DNA from: Phanerochaete sordida
Taxonomy: Eukaryota; Basidiomycota; Agaricomycetes; Polyporales; Phanerochaetaceae
DNA: 64,000 nt
NCBI GenBank assembly: GCA_019973155.2
Contig: BPQB01000061.1
Coordinates: 141,055 to 205,054 of the forward strand
Reading direction: 5' to 3'
The notes beneath the pieces were generated by a model. It had not been told where the DNA came from. It saw only the letters and a program-made list of their open reading frames with translations, and searched no databases. Position numbers and translations under genes: made by a program. The stretch's first letter is position 1, and each line of letters begins with the position of its first letter. Of this stretch, positions 12,331-23,411 are shown piece after piece.

Positions 12331-14984
12331 CTATAATCTTGCATTCTTCGGCATGCCGCGCATGGCCTGGCGGACGCCGAGGTCGGCGAGCACGTCTTCG
12401 GCTGCAGAGGACGTTGTTAGCAAGCAGTTTGGTCAAGAGCGGGCGCGTGCTTGTACCTCCGCCAAGGAGCCCATCGAAGGGCACCGTGCGATAGTACTGT
12501 GGGATCAACAGAAGTCAGCGTCCGCAGCGGCCCGCGGGCGTAGTGCTACGCACATGTTCGATGAGCCGGCCCATCCCACTCTGCGTCACCCCGCGTCCGC
12601 CGAACATCTGCACGGCATCGACCGCGGTCTGCTGGGCGCAGCGCGTGCTGTACATCTTCAGGAACGCCAGCGGCCTGTGCGAGCGCGTCAGCCTTCAATA
12701 CATCTCCGAACGTCGGAACCGGTAGCGCACCCAGCGAGCTTGTTCGCCTGCTCCTTGTACGACTGCAGCGAACGTCGCGTCAGGGCTCGGGGCGCAGCGG
12801 CGGGGCAGCGCAAGTGCGCACCATGTTGCACATCTGGTACGTGATGCTCTCGAGCCAGTGCTGCACGCTCTCCGTGCGCGCGATCATCTGCGCGAGCTTC
12901 GCGCGCACGACGGCGAGCGACGCGAGCGGCTTGCCGAACGCCTTGCGCTGGTGAATCCACCTGCGGCGGTGTCAGCACGGGCCCCGCTGCGGAGCAGACG
13001 GGGGTGAATGTGGGCGGGGGAGGGGAGGGCGCACGCACTTCATGCACGCCTCGATGAGCAGCCGCTGGCTCCGCGCCGAGCAGCAGCACATCACCCAGCG
13101 CTCGTGGTTGAAGTTGCTGGGCCCGCGGTCAGCGTCGGCTCTGCGGCACGCGCGGCAGAGGCTGCGGAGGGGACGGGCGCACCTGAGCATGACGAAGATC
13201 CCGCCGCCCTCCTCGCCGAGCGTGTTCTCGACGGGCACGCGCACGTTGTCGAACGTGACGAAGGCCGTGCCCGCGGCGGCCGAGTACGACGTCTTGATCG
13301 GCTTCGTCTCGACGCCCGCGCCGCGCTCGACGAGGATCACGGTGAAGCCGTCCTGCGACGGGTGAGCATCCTAGGGTTTCAAAGGGGAAAAGCGGGGAGG
13401 GGCGTACCTCGGTCTTGCAGCCGACTGTGAAGCTGTGGTGCTGTCAGTACCGGCGCTGCGGACGGAGGAGACCGGACGTACTAGTCTGCAAACCTGGAGT
13501 ACATGGAAATGTGAGCATGTGCGGAGAAAGGCGCGGTCACGTCACACGCACACGCCGTTCGTGATCCACTTCTTGTGCCCGTTGACGACCCAGAACTTGC
13601 CGTCCGCCGTCTTCTCCGCGGTCGTCTGCAGCCCGAACACGTCGCTGCCCGCGTGCGCCTCGGACACCTGCATGCGCATCAGCCCCCGCTTGCTACGAAC
13701 AGGCCATGCAATGTTACCGCGAGGCAGATGAACTTCTTTCCGCTGAAGACCTCGGGCACGACGCGCGCGCGGAGCGCGGGCGCGCCGAAGTTGAGCATGG
13801 GCGGGAGGCCGATCACGCAGCCCGCGTTGAGGCCGTCGCCGTACCCGCGCGCGCCGCACCGCACGAACTCCTGGTTGAACACGAGCTGCCGGAGATGAGC
13901 CCCATCAGGCACGAGCCACCTCGCGCGACCAAAAACAGCGCTGCCGCACCTCGTGGAAGTAGTCAAACTGGGCGGGGCGCGGTCAGCGGGGCGCATCTCA
14001 TATGGGTTAAGGTTCAGCGGGACGTGCCTCTTCGGGGGAGACGACGCCGTTCATGAGGGTCAGGCCCTTCAGGTGCTTTCCTAGTGGGGTGATGAGGACA
14101 CGGGCGTGCTGCAGCGAGCGGTGCGCGCACCTGGGCCCATGCGCATCGCGTGCACGTTCAATTCGCTGTGGGGCGGTGAGCGCGGATGACGGGGCATGCA
14201 GCATGGATAGCGTACGCCATACGGTCGATGACGCTCTGGGACGGCCGCTTGCCGTCCAGCTCACGGGCCTGTCATTCCCAGACGTGCGTGAGCCTCGCAC
14301 GAACCGGGCAGCGGCGCAAGAGACGGACCTGGGCGTCAGGGTAGATGAGCTCGTCGACGAGCTCCCTGACGGCCTTCTGCAGACGTCTGTGGCTCTGCAA
14401 GACGCATGAATAATGAGAACCCCCTCTTGCGCATGGAGCCAGAAAGGAGGGGCCCGCTGACCTCCTTGAAGTACGGGCTGTAGTACCCCTCGGAGAGCCA
14501 CGAGGGCTCGGCATACGGCACGTCGCTGTTCGCGCCCGCGAGCTTGCCGTAGATCTGCGGCTGCTCGCCGGCGACGACGCCGAGCTGCAGGCGCTGGTAC
14601 TGCGGCCGCTCGAGCACCTCGTGCAGGTGCAGGCCGTAGAAGGCCTCCGTGGCGTCCTGGCCCGCTGCGTGACTGGCGTGAGAACTCGTGCGTGGCGGGG
14701 CGCGGCGGGTGGAGGCGTACCGATGTCTTCGTCCAGAAATGCGTGGGCACCGCCGGGGTGCAGGTCCTTGAAGCGGGTGACGTTGTAGACCTTCGAGTCT
14801 ATGATTATCCACTAGGATGCGTGCAATTAGCACGAGACGTCACGTAGTCAAGATATGGGCGCACGAGGTCATCTGCTGTGTTGTGCTACAATAATAGACT
14901 TCAGAATACTGAAAAAGTGGAAAGCACATGAATGCGAGCGACCTTTGCGACCTCCTCGCGAGTGAACGTCTTCGTCGCAGCCAT
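12331..14984 (-). CDS. cytochrome b5-acyl-CoA dehydrogenase fusion
   Basis: Twenty exons, from 14984 down to 12331, join in consistent phase to 517 residues. The N-terminus is a cytochrome b5 haem domain ([30 protein letters not shown]; the HPGG histidine is an axial haem ligand and GLHLHEVL supplies the second). It is followed by an acyl-CoA dehydrogenase: [59 protein letters not shown] and a C-terminal [19 protein letters not shown]. The expected role is FAD-dependent alpha,beta-desaturation of an acyl-CoA with electrons possibly passed to the fused haem domain; the acceptor is inference. No clear C-terminal peroxisomal signal (ends KNARL). Tiny exons occur: 14885-14865 (21 nt), 13967-13950 (18 nt), 13493-13482 (12 nt), 13432-13408 (25 nt). 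The intron after 14028 starts with GC rather than GT. Confidence 0.93.
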
Positions 14985-15854
14985 ATCTATGTCGCGGATT
15001 CTCGAATCAAGACAAGTCTCTATACAGCTGGTCAGCCGCAGCGCGTTATCCTCGACGTATGGCGTACAAGATGGGAGCAAACAGAGACGACGAGCGAGGA
15101 TTCTATGAGAGAGACCCTGGACGAGCAGCTGAAAGCACCGAAAGTCGAACCCGGGGTCCGGAAGCAGCAGCCCTTCCGACACCCCGCACACGTGGCCGCC
15201 ACAAAGCCGTCCCGGGCGCTTCTTCCGACATCTCCGGGCTCCTTCGCGTTGCGAGGGCAACACGGTCTCCTCCGCGGCAGACGCGCCCCCTCGCCGATGC
15301 GCCTCAGTCCATTCGGCACGAATAAATTAACCTGCCGGGCGTCGTCTCGTCTGTAAAAATATAACGCTTCGGGACTCGGGGCTCGGCGCACAGCGGGCGA
15401 CAAATGACTATGTACAGTATTCAGGCGAAGGAGACACGGAACGTGGCGAATGCGGGCGGGCTCAGGTGTTGCAGGGCGCGGGGCGCGGGTAATGAATGTG
15501 CTACTGGGCGGGTATGTATATATGTGTGTGGGACGGGCGTGCTGCTGCAAACTACGACGAGGGGGATATCGATCCGTCCGTCCAGACATCGGGGCTTCCG
15601 ACGATATAATAAGGCTTAAGTAAATCAGAGCAGCGAACAGAGGGGCGCGCGGGCGGGCGGGTGTCACGGGTGCAAGCGGGGGCGGGAAAGAGCAGAAAAA
15701 GCAAGGGCAGGCCAGATGCAGCAAAAGACAGAAGGATAAGCCAAGCAGACGGCACACAAACGCGGAAGGGCAGGCGCGGAGGGAGAGGTACAAGCAAGGG
15801 GCCCCAGGACAGCGGCGGAGGAAGGCAGGAAACCGGGACGGGGCGCGCGGGTCA
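14985..15854. other. intergenic: cytochrome b5-ACAD promoter and 3' region of the 954-aa gene
   Basis: No gene supported. Bases 15655-15840 are strongly purine-rich on the plus strand (pyrimidine-rich on the minus strand), lying just downstream of the minus-strand gene that ends at 15855. Confidence 0.45.
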
Positions 15855-18719
15855 TCAGGGGCGGCGTGAGGCGTTCGAGATGTTCGTCGTGATGCGCTTC
15901 AGCGTGTCGCGCTCCGACGCGATGTGCTCCTGCAGCAGCGAGTCGAAGCGCTGGATCGACGCGCGCTGCCGCGGCGCAGGCCCGGGCGCGCCCCCGCCCG
16001 CCGTCGCGGGGCGGCGCGTGCTCGCGAGGCGCGGGATGCGCGACGGGCCGGGCGCAGGCTCGTCCTCGCGCCGGGGGAGCGGCGGGGGCGCGGCGCCCTT
16101 GCCCTTCTTCCAGCGGCTCGCGGGCGCGTCGCGCGGCGCGATGTAGCCGATGGGCACGCGGCGGTCGGGCACGTCGAAGGAGAGGACGGAGGCGGCGTCG
16201 TCGCGGGCGGCGCCGGGCGTGAGGTGCGGCGAGGAGTGGTTCCCGAGGCGCATGAACGACGGGCGCGCGCTCCGCGAGCTGCGCGAGCTCGCGATCGACG
16301 TGCGCGCCGACGCCGGTTTTGGGATGAACGACTCGAGCTGCTTCGGCAGGGGCGGGGGCGCCTGCACCGGCGCGTCGGCCTCGCCTGCCGTCACCAGGCT
16401 CTCCGTGTCGCTCTCCTCGGACGTCTCCAGGTCGTCCATCGCGTTCGGGTGCGATTGTATCCTGTCAAAGAACGCAGTCGGGGACGCCGGCGCCGGCGCC
16501 GAGTGGATAGCGGGGGTGGCAAAGTCAGTGGGGATGAGTAAGGACAGACCAGACTGGCGACCGCGTCGCGCAGACAAGGAGCGTGGGGAGGTGGGCGAGT
16601 ACGGCTGCGACGTGATCGTCGAGGGGGAAAATTCGGGGTCGACCTCGGACTCGGGTTCGGGCTCTTCCACTGCAGAGTGCATCGGCAGCGACGAGTGCGT
16701 CGAACGCCCAGAGGAAGTCGACGGCCGGGTGAAGATGGGCTTGGGCCCCGGAGCGCGCGGAGGAGGAGGCAGGTTCGTCGCATCGACAGAGGAGGACGTC
16801 CGAGGCGGAGGGGGCGGCGACGTGACGTTCGCTCTTGATGGCGAGGAAGGCTGCGCTCCGATAGCCCCAATGTAACTTCTCCGGAAGAGGAGAGGTGACG
16901 GGGCGCGATAGCTCCCAAACACCGCGTCTTGGAACGCAGACGCGGTCGGCGACGGGTTGTCATCGCTGTCGTCCATCGACGGGCGGCCCACAGTCGGTAT
17001 CGAGAGCGTCATCGACGGGCGCGGCGCGCCGTCGTCGATGTCCCCCGGCGTGACATACGACAGGTCGTCGTCGTCCGTGAACGGCGTCTCGCGCATGCTG
17101 GTCGACGGGCGCGTGTGCTGCGACGGCTCGCCCTCGGACTTGTCCTCGCGGAACGTCGGCGAGAACATGCCGAGGCGGTCGAGCCGGCTCTCGATGGACT
17201 CGCCGGGCGCGCCCGCCGCGAACGCGGCCTTGTGCCGCTCGTGCAGGCTGCCCAGCCCGGGCGACGAGACGACCTTGCGGATGACGCTCAGCGAGTCGCG
17301 CCCCGCGTCGGGCTCGGGGCTGCCCGCCTTCGCGGCCTCGACCACCGCTGAGATCTGCGGGTGCGAGAGGTGCTTGCGGAACGGTGGCGGGGTCAACGGG
17401 AGCATCGCAGCAGGCGTCTCCGCGCGCCCGGGAAGCTGAGGACCTTTCCATGCTGAGCTGAGCAGCTCAGGCGACGCCGCGACCCCGCGCAACAGGGGGC
17501 TCGTGGACTGCAGGCCCTGCAGCGCAGAGAGCGGCGACAGCGTGCGCGTCTCGTCCTTGTCGGCACCTACGATCGACGGTTCGATGATCCGCTGGCCGAT
17601 CAGAGGCAGCACCCGTGTAGTCGGCGTGGACTCAGTCTCCGCAGGCTTGTCGCTAGTATCCGAGCGAAACGAGCCAGAGGTCGGGCTCTGCATCTCCTGG
17701 GATTTCGGCGACATCGAGATCAACGACGTCTTGGGGCTGAGCGACAGGCTGACGGCCTCCTGGAGTATCGCCCTGCGCCACGACGACTCTTCCGAGGACA
17801 TTGACCAGATACCAGGACTTGGTGGTAAGCGGTCTGCAAGGAAGTCCGCACCGAGAGATTCGCCTGGTCCCAGACCGTGTAGCGCGGAGGTCTGGACAGG
17901 GAAGGGGTAGCTCGCTGGCGGAGGCGGCAAGTCGACGATATCTGTGGGGTCAACAACATCGTCAAACAAGTCTCTTTCATGTGTCGTTTCCTGGCTCTTC
18001 GCTTTCCGCCCGTCACCCTTGGTTTTCAGGTCCCGCTCGGCCTGCCTGGCGGCCTCCAACAGGTCGTCCATCTGCTCCCGAAGCACAACAACTCGGCTCG
18101 CTGATGGCTGTGTCGCGGGCTTGTTGAGCGGCGTCACAGGCGTGGAGTGAGACTGTAGGCGTGGTACATGTCCGGAAGCAGTCGTCGAGTCGGAGGTCGT
18201 CCTGAGGATAGGGCCCTGGAGGTCGTCGACAGCTGGCGGGCTCAGACATAGCGGCGTCGTCGGTTTCGATTTTGCTTTGCGGAAGAAGTCCAAGAAGCCA
18301 GACGTCGACGTTCGCTTGTGGTCGGCGGGGAGCTTTGGCGGTGCCAGCGACAGCGGAGACGGCTTCGAGTGTGCGGGCGGCAAGAAGTAGCTGTTGTGAA
18401 CCAGCAGGCGTAACCGGTACGAGACGTCGTCGACATCAAAATCGGCCTGGCCGATAGCGTCAGGGCCAAAATCACGACCTCGCTTTTTAGGTGATCGAGG
18501 AAATGATGACTCAAAGTCAGAGTCGCTCGAGGTCGACTTGGGGTAGAGAGACGTCGAGCTCGACACGATGGAATCTCTAAAGTGCTGCGAGTGTGACGGC
18601 CCCTGGCGCACTCGAACAAACGGCGACTCGGAGGGTCCTGTGGGGGTTCGTGGACTTGCTATTGAAGACTCGTCGGAGGACGCGGTTGCTGGGCGGAAAG
18701 CGCTTCGTGGTAGACTCAT
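15855..18719 (-). CDS. large intronless low-complexity protein, function unknown
   Basis: A single open frame of 954 codons with no interruption, starting MSLPRSAFRPATASSDESS. I do not recognise a catalytic domain. It is dominated by Ser, Pro and Thr with many SP/TP dipeptides (possible proline-directed kinase sites), so it is probably disordered. Islands that look constrained are DVDDVSYRLRLLVHNSYFLPP (about residues 95-115), TSGFLDFFRKAKSKPTTP (about 140-157) and the C-terminal helix QRASIQRFDSLLQEHIASER (about 918-937). A scaffold or polarity/signalling adaptor is possible but unproven. It is odd that a 2.9-kb gene lacks introns where neighbours have up to 19. It is divergent from ERG28 with 765 bp between starts. 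The frame's length and its serine-proline codon pattern make it a real gene rather than a shadow. Confidence 0.75.
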   Translation of the reverse strand: MSLPRSAFRPATASSDESSIASPRTPTGPSESPFVRVRQGPSHSQHFRDSIVSSSTSLYPKSTSSDSDFESSFPRSPKKRGRDFGPDAIGQADFDVDDVSYRLRLLVHNSYFLPPAHSKPSPLSLAPPKLPADHKRTSTSGFLDFFRKAKSKPTTPLCLSPPAVDDLQGPILRTTSDSTTASGHVPRLQSHSTPVTPLNKPATQPSASRVVVLREQMDDLLEAARQAERDLKTKGDGRKAKSQETTHERDLFDDVVDPTDIVDLPPPPASYPFPVQTSALHGLGPGESLGADFLADRLPPSPGIWSMSSEESSWRRAILQEAVSLSLSPKTSLISMSPKSQEMQSPTSGSFRSDTSDKPAETESTPTTRVLPLIGQRIIEPSIVGADKDETRTLSPLSALQGLQSTSPLLRGVAASPELLSSAWKGPQLPGRAETPAAMLPLTPPPFRKHLSHPQISAVVEAAKAGSPEPDAGRDSLSVIRKVVSSPGLGSLHERHKAAFAAGAPGESIESRLDRLGMFSPTFREDKSEGEPSQHTRPSTSMRETPFTDDDDLSYVTPGDIDDGAPRPSMTLSIPTVGRPSMDDSDDNPSPTASAFQDAVFGSYRAPSPLLFRRSYIGAIGAQPSSPSRANVTSPPPPPRTSSSVDATNLPPPPRAPGPKPIFTRPSTSSGRSTHSSLPMHSAVEEPEPESEVDPEFSPSTITSQPYSPTSPRSLSARRGRQSGLSLLIPTDFATPAIHSAPAPASPTAFFDRIQSHPNAMDDLETSEESDTESLVTAGEADAPVQAPPPLPKQLESFIPKPASARTSIASSRSSRSARPSFMRLGNHSSPHLTPGAARDDAASVLSFDVPDRRVPIGYIAPRDAPASRWKKGKGAAPPPLPRREDEPAPGPSRIPRLASTRRPATAGGGAPGPAPRQRASIQRFDSLLQEHIASERDTLKRITTNISNASRRP

Positions 18720-19484
18720 GCCTCTTGCTCTTGCCTTTGACTGGGGCAGGTCAGGTTCGAAAGCGTGTTAAATGGTTCGAAGACGACAAACCTTTGGCCC
18801 TGACCCGTTATCTGACCTGACTTGCTTACTGTCGCGACGAGCTTCGCGTGGTACGTCCCGGATGTGAACGGTACTCCATGCACGTTCCCTCCTCTGCGGC
18901 ACGGGCAGCGCCTGGGTGTCGATGGCCGGTCGCGAAGTTGACTTTCTCGAGGAGCCGGGAAGACGCGTCGGTAATGGTGGTGGGATGTCAGGTTGCGATA
19001 CTACGGCATTCGACCTGTCATCGGCCTGATATGGGCGTACAATTTTCGTGATGAGGTGGAAAAGGCAAGGGAGAAGAGAGGAGAAAGCGACGCACCCCGA
19101 GAGAGTCTCTGCGCGCACGGTCGGCTGGCGGCCCTTGGCTCTTGCCTCGTCGTGCCACAGTCGCGTCCCTGGCCAACGTCCGCGTCTGTGTGCGGGAGCG
19201 GCGGCGGAGGGCCGCGCCGCTGGATGTGCTGGTATTACTAGATGTAGAGTTTGAACGAGTGAGGGCAGCGGGCAGGGCGGAGGACGGGACTGGGGACGAC
19301 ATAGGCTGGGCCATCGAGGCCTTCGAGGTTGCATCGAACGAACTCCAGCGACGGCGACTCTCTCGGCCACAGGCGCCCGCACGCGGCGCTTGCCTCCGTC
19401 CGTGCGCCCGGCCCAGACGCCGCCCCCGCCACGTGCTACCGTGTCCGCCTGCGCGCGCCTCGTACCCCGCGACAGCTCACGACC
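18720..19484. promoter_or_regulatory. divergent intergenic region (954-aa gene / ERG28)
   Basis: 765 bp between two outward-facing start codons. No coding tract or clear TATA box was identified; several frames cross it but look like GC-rich shadows. Confidence 0.4.
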
Positions 19485-20173
19485 ATGGCCGACCTCTTCG
19501 CGGACTCGCTGCGTGCCTGTAAGCTCCTCTGCCCACCCGCCACTGCGCCCACCGCTCACCGCCCCTGCCTGCAGACATCCCGCCCGGAGACGGCCTCCTC
19601 CCAAAATGGATCCTCTTCGTCTCCGTCACCGCGCTCTTCAACACCGTCCAGAACTTTGTGACCACAAAGCTCTCCCGTAGGCTCTACAGCGGCGCCCCCG
19701 TCGGTGAGCCCCACGCTCTTCTCCTCCCGCGCCGCGTGCTCACACGCGCGCAGTCACCGCGCTGCAGGCTCGCACGTTCGGGGCCTGGACGCTCATGAGC
19801 GCAGTCGTGCGCGCGTACGCCGCGTACCACATCCACGACAAAGCGTGAGCCGCAGTGTCCCATGCGCACCGCCCGCTCGCTCACGCCCTGCCGCAGCATC
19901 TACGACATGACCCTCCTGAGCTTTCTGATCGCCTTTGGGCACTTTGCGTCGGAAATCCTCATCTACCGCACCGCCAAGGTGTCCGCGCCCGCGCTCAGCC
20001 CCGTCTTCGTCTCCAGTGCGTACTTGCGTCTCTCGGTCTAGAAGCACGCGTGCTGACCCTGCCTTCCCATCGTGCGCGTTGCCTCGTCCGGCGTCCCACG
20101 TTCGTGCGTCCGCGCCTCAGCCCTCTCGCTATACTGGATGATCAGCCACTACGACTACTACGTGAGGGCGTGA
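19485..20173 (+). CDS. ERG28: ERG28, ergosterol biosynthesis scaffold protein
   Basis: Five exons (19485-19518, 19575-19703, 19754-19844, 19897-20015, 20121-20173) give 141 residues, the usual size. ERG28 is a small ER membrane protein that tethers the sterol C-4 demethylation enzymes (ERG25-26-27) in ergosterol synthesis. Family motifs are GLLPKWILFVSVTALFNT, the LSRRLYSG turn, ARTFGAWTLMSAVVRAYAAY, YDMTLLSFLIAFGHFASEI and a C-terminal SLYWMISHYDYYV. About four hydrophobic segments are visible. All splice phases agree. The last 50 nt are encoded by a short terminal exon. Confidence 0.95.
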
Positions 20174-23100
20174 GGCACGCAGGCTGTGCCCAACATCCCA
20201 AACACGTAAAACGCGGCTGCGTGTCCGCGGGTGCCTGCACATCTCCTCTCGGGCTGAGCATGCTTGAGTTAGCTTCCGTGCGCTGACTCCGAATATTATA
20301 TTAGGGTTCTGCCGTTAGCCTTTCCATGTTTCCCCATGATGCGTGCCCAGTGTGAAGGGAAGGCACAACGTGAGAGGATAGACATGTTACGCTAGGCCAA
20401 ACATGGGTCACTGCGCGCTAACGGCAACTTACATGACTTCTCACTGTCCATTGTCCATGGATGACTGGTATGTACAGCTTGGTTGCAGCTGCTTTCAGCT
20501 GGCCTTGGAAAGCCAACACGCTTATCGCCAGTATAGTGTTTGACACAGTGCACGTCCTAGGATCGCGGTCCGCTGAGTCGGGATCCTTGGATGCTGGTGC
20601 TGTAATGCCGACTACCTGTGCGCAGATCCCCAGGCCGAGTCAAGAGCCCTTTATAAGCCACGCTGCGGTGCAGGACCCTATACCAGCTCACTGCGCTACC
20701 TTATCAGCTTCGCGGAAGAGGCTGCGTTACCCAGCCCACCTCGTGCCGCCGATCCGCATACCACGGCGCGCGCACCAATCCGCCACAGATATCAGACCGT
20801 AACGCGTCACGTCCAGATATCTACCTTGTGACGTTTTCCGATATCCACATCCTCTACATACACATATTCACCCTCCCGAGCCCCCGCACGCCCGGCCGCA
20901 GACGCGCCACATCGGCGCCGTAGCGCGCGACGCGCGAGCACAGATGCGGTACGGCCTCTGCCGTCCCCGCCCTCTTCCTCACGCTCCCCTACGTACTCCT
21001 GGAGCAGCTGAGCTGAGACAGCCGTGCGCCTGGTGCGCGAAACCACGAGAGGCCAGGAGCGGTTCGAGACCCGCGGGGCATCGCTCCGCTGGACAGCTCC
21101 CGAGACAGGGCGCGCCACACGTTGCCATGCGACGCGTAGCTGCCGCCGCCGTCTCGGGACGCGGGCCCTGCGTGCGCCAGGCTCCTGACCAACGCGTGCT
21201 CCGCTCGAAGTACTTGGCTCATTGGGTGGTGAGGGTGCGAGGTTGGATGTGGGGACGACTATTTCGTTGTAGGGAAGCGTCGGTGAATATATTCTGCCCC
21301 GGCTACCGTGTGTTCCACTCGGAGCGCGGAGGCGCATGTGCGAAGAGACATTGGGAAAGGATACTGAGTGTCTTTCCGACCCTATCCAAAAACGAAAAAT
21401 GCGGACACGCATTGGAATGCAGCAGAACGCGGTGGAGGTGTCTTGCACGCTGACACCATCCCTGACGAACACGTACGCAGCCATGGCGAGTCGCCCCACG
21501 CATCAGGCGCGGATCGTGTCAAGTCAAATAAATGTGTATTGGCTGGTCACGTACGGCGCCACGCTGCAAGGCAAGCACACGGCCGCGCCAAGGTCCGTGC
21601 GCGTGCGCCTCCCCTCGCAGCGTTGGAGCACACGAACATTCCCCGGTGGTCCCGCCTGACATGTCCCAGGAGGTACAGATCGATTGGGGTGCCCGCCTTT
21701 GAGTGGAAGCGTAATTAGTACGAGTGAAACGCAAAGAGGGTGCTAGTATGAGTTCGGGACTTGGTCGTCGGTTACGAAAGGCAAAAGTGGGGACCGCCTC
21801 GGCACTGGGGATGCGGCATACCGCACGTGCATCGTCTTCGGCTACACCACGCCAGGGCTGTGCGACGCCCCACCGCACGCGAGGCGGCGAAGAACCACAC
21901 ATTGAAGTTGCAGGCGGGTTCTGCGCCCGGCAAAGGCGCGACCATCGCCGTCGACGGAAGGGCCGTCTTCAGCCTGAATAGCACCGGGGCCAATAATAGC
22001 GCGGGCGACGGCGCACCTGGCAGGGGCGTTGCCGCGAAGAGGAGGGCTGGCTGCGCGTGGGGCCGTGGCGAGACAGCCTCCGCGGCCGCCTCTGGGAATC
22101 GCAGCTGACGCGACGCACGACGAATCTCGCGCGACGGCCGCGCGCGCCCGGTGGGAGGCAGGCCACCCTGCATGGCACCAGGACCGGCATGCAAAGCGAT
22201 GGCGATCCCTGCGCAATGCGTGCCGGCCTCTTTCAGTCGGCTTCTTCAGGCGATTCACTCGCCCTAAACGCAAAGCGCACGCGCGCGTCATCTGAGCGGC
22301 GCGCGTTTCCAACGGGCGTGCAGGACACACAGGAGCGCATGTGCATGCGCACGCCGCTGCGCCTGGCCGTGTCTGGCTCGCCGGGGCGGCATAGGCTTGG
22401 GCCAGCCAATCGCGGGCGCGCGCCGGTCATGGGACGCGCTCCTGCGCTGGAGACATTCAGCCTCGCCAGGGCAGATGATGTCTGCCGCCCCAGGGGCCTG
22501 TGCGCTGGGGCACGCCTATTCATAATCGGGCCCGGCTGGGCGCGGCTGCCGGGGGCGAAAGAGGGCTGCGGGGGCAGAGCTGGAACAAAGAGCGGTGCGG
22601 CGTCCGCGCAGGCCTGGATCGCCAGGTGCGCCTGGCTGAAGTGAGGTCGGCCTGCGAGGCACGTTCAACGGGACAAAGCGTAATTCGAGCACGACGCGGG
22701 GAGGCCGAATGGTGTTCTGTTGTTGCCGGCGCAGACACGTAAAGAAGACTCCCGGAAGGCTTCGCAGAGGGTCCGGGGAGAGGAACGTGCGGGTGAACGT
22801 TGGCCGCCCGTGCGGGGAAGGTCATGCGGGGCAGCCGAGGGCCCCCGACGCTGGCGGGGTTGCTACGCCCGTTGCTGGTCCCGGAGCTGCGATCGTGACC
22901 GGGGTAGCTGTCTAGGCCATTCATTTGCGCCTTGTGGGTTCGCTTGAGGCGGTTCCGGAGCATGCAGCGGGCGTACACATCACGTGTGGCGGGCCTGACG
23001 AGGCGTGCAGGGCGACGTGTGCGCTCGCGGGCTGAGAACGTTCGCGAGTGCGGTGGACGATGGCGTGCAGAGAGGTGCCGTAAGGGTGTACGAACGAGGA

Positions 23101-23411
23101 CGGGGTCGCTGGAGGCGAAGGCTGCTGGACGAGTGTGGGGTATAGACGCCGGATCTGGTGGCCGGACGATGGCGCCGATCCGTCTGCCGATGCTGCAATT
23201 CAGGGCGCTCCTGCCTTTCGTGGCGCGCTTACGAGCCAAGCACCTCCGCCCCGAGCGAAGACGTGATCCAGGAATGACATTATTCCACACATTTCCGCAG
23301 GAAAATAATGCACCCATATAAATACCTGACTCACCTGCCTCTCCTCACTGACTCCCTCCACGACATCCACCGTCGTACCCTCGAGCAGATACCCCATACC
23401 CTACCTTTGAC
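20174..23411. other. 3.2-kb stretch without a convincing gene
   Basis: Several frames exceed 150 codons here (for example minus 20807-21499 and 22520-23317, plus 22057-22644), but they are Arg/Ala/Pro-rich, overlap each other on both strands and show no domain. From about 21700 to 23250 the DNA is very GC-rich. A lineage-specific gene or a long non-coding transcript cannot be excluded. The right end contains the promoter of the F-box gene. Confidence 0.5.
23318..23325 (+). promoter_or_regulatory. TATA box of the F-box gene
   Basis: TATAAATA occurs 87 bp upstream of the start codon at 23412, at a suitable distance for a core promoter with a short leader. Confidence 0.55.

Noticed and set aside
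21058..21085. tRNA-like B-box (GGTTCGAGACC)
   Set aside because: Stem pairing fails and no A-box or acceptor stem could be found upstream.
20807..21499. 230-codon minus frame in the gene-poor block
   Set aside because: Low-complexity Arg/Ser/Ala; other frames on both strands are equally open; ends in an acidic-looking tail but no homology could be recognised. Kept only as a note within the gap.
22520..23317. 265-codon minus frame in the gene-poor block
   Set aside because: Arg/Pro/Ser-rich with no domain and overlapped by plus-strand frames.
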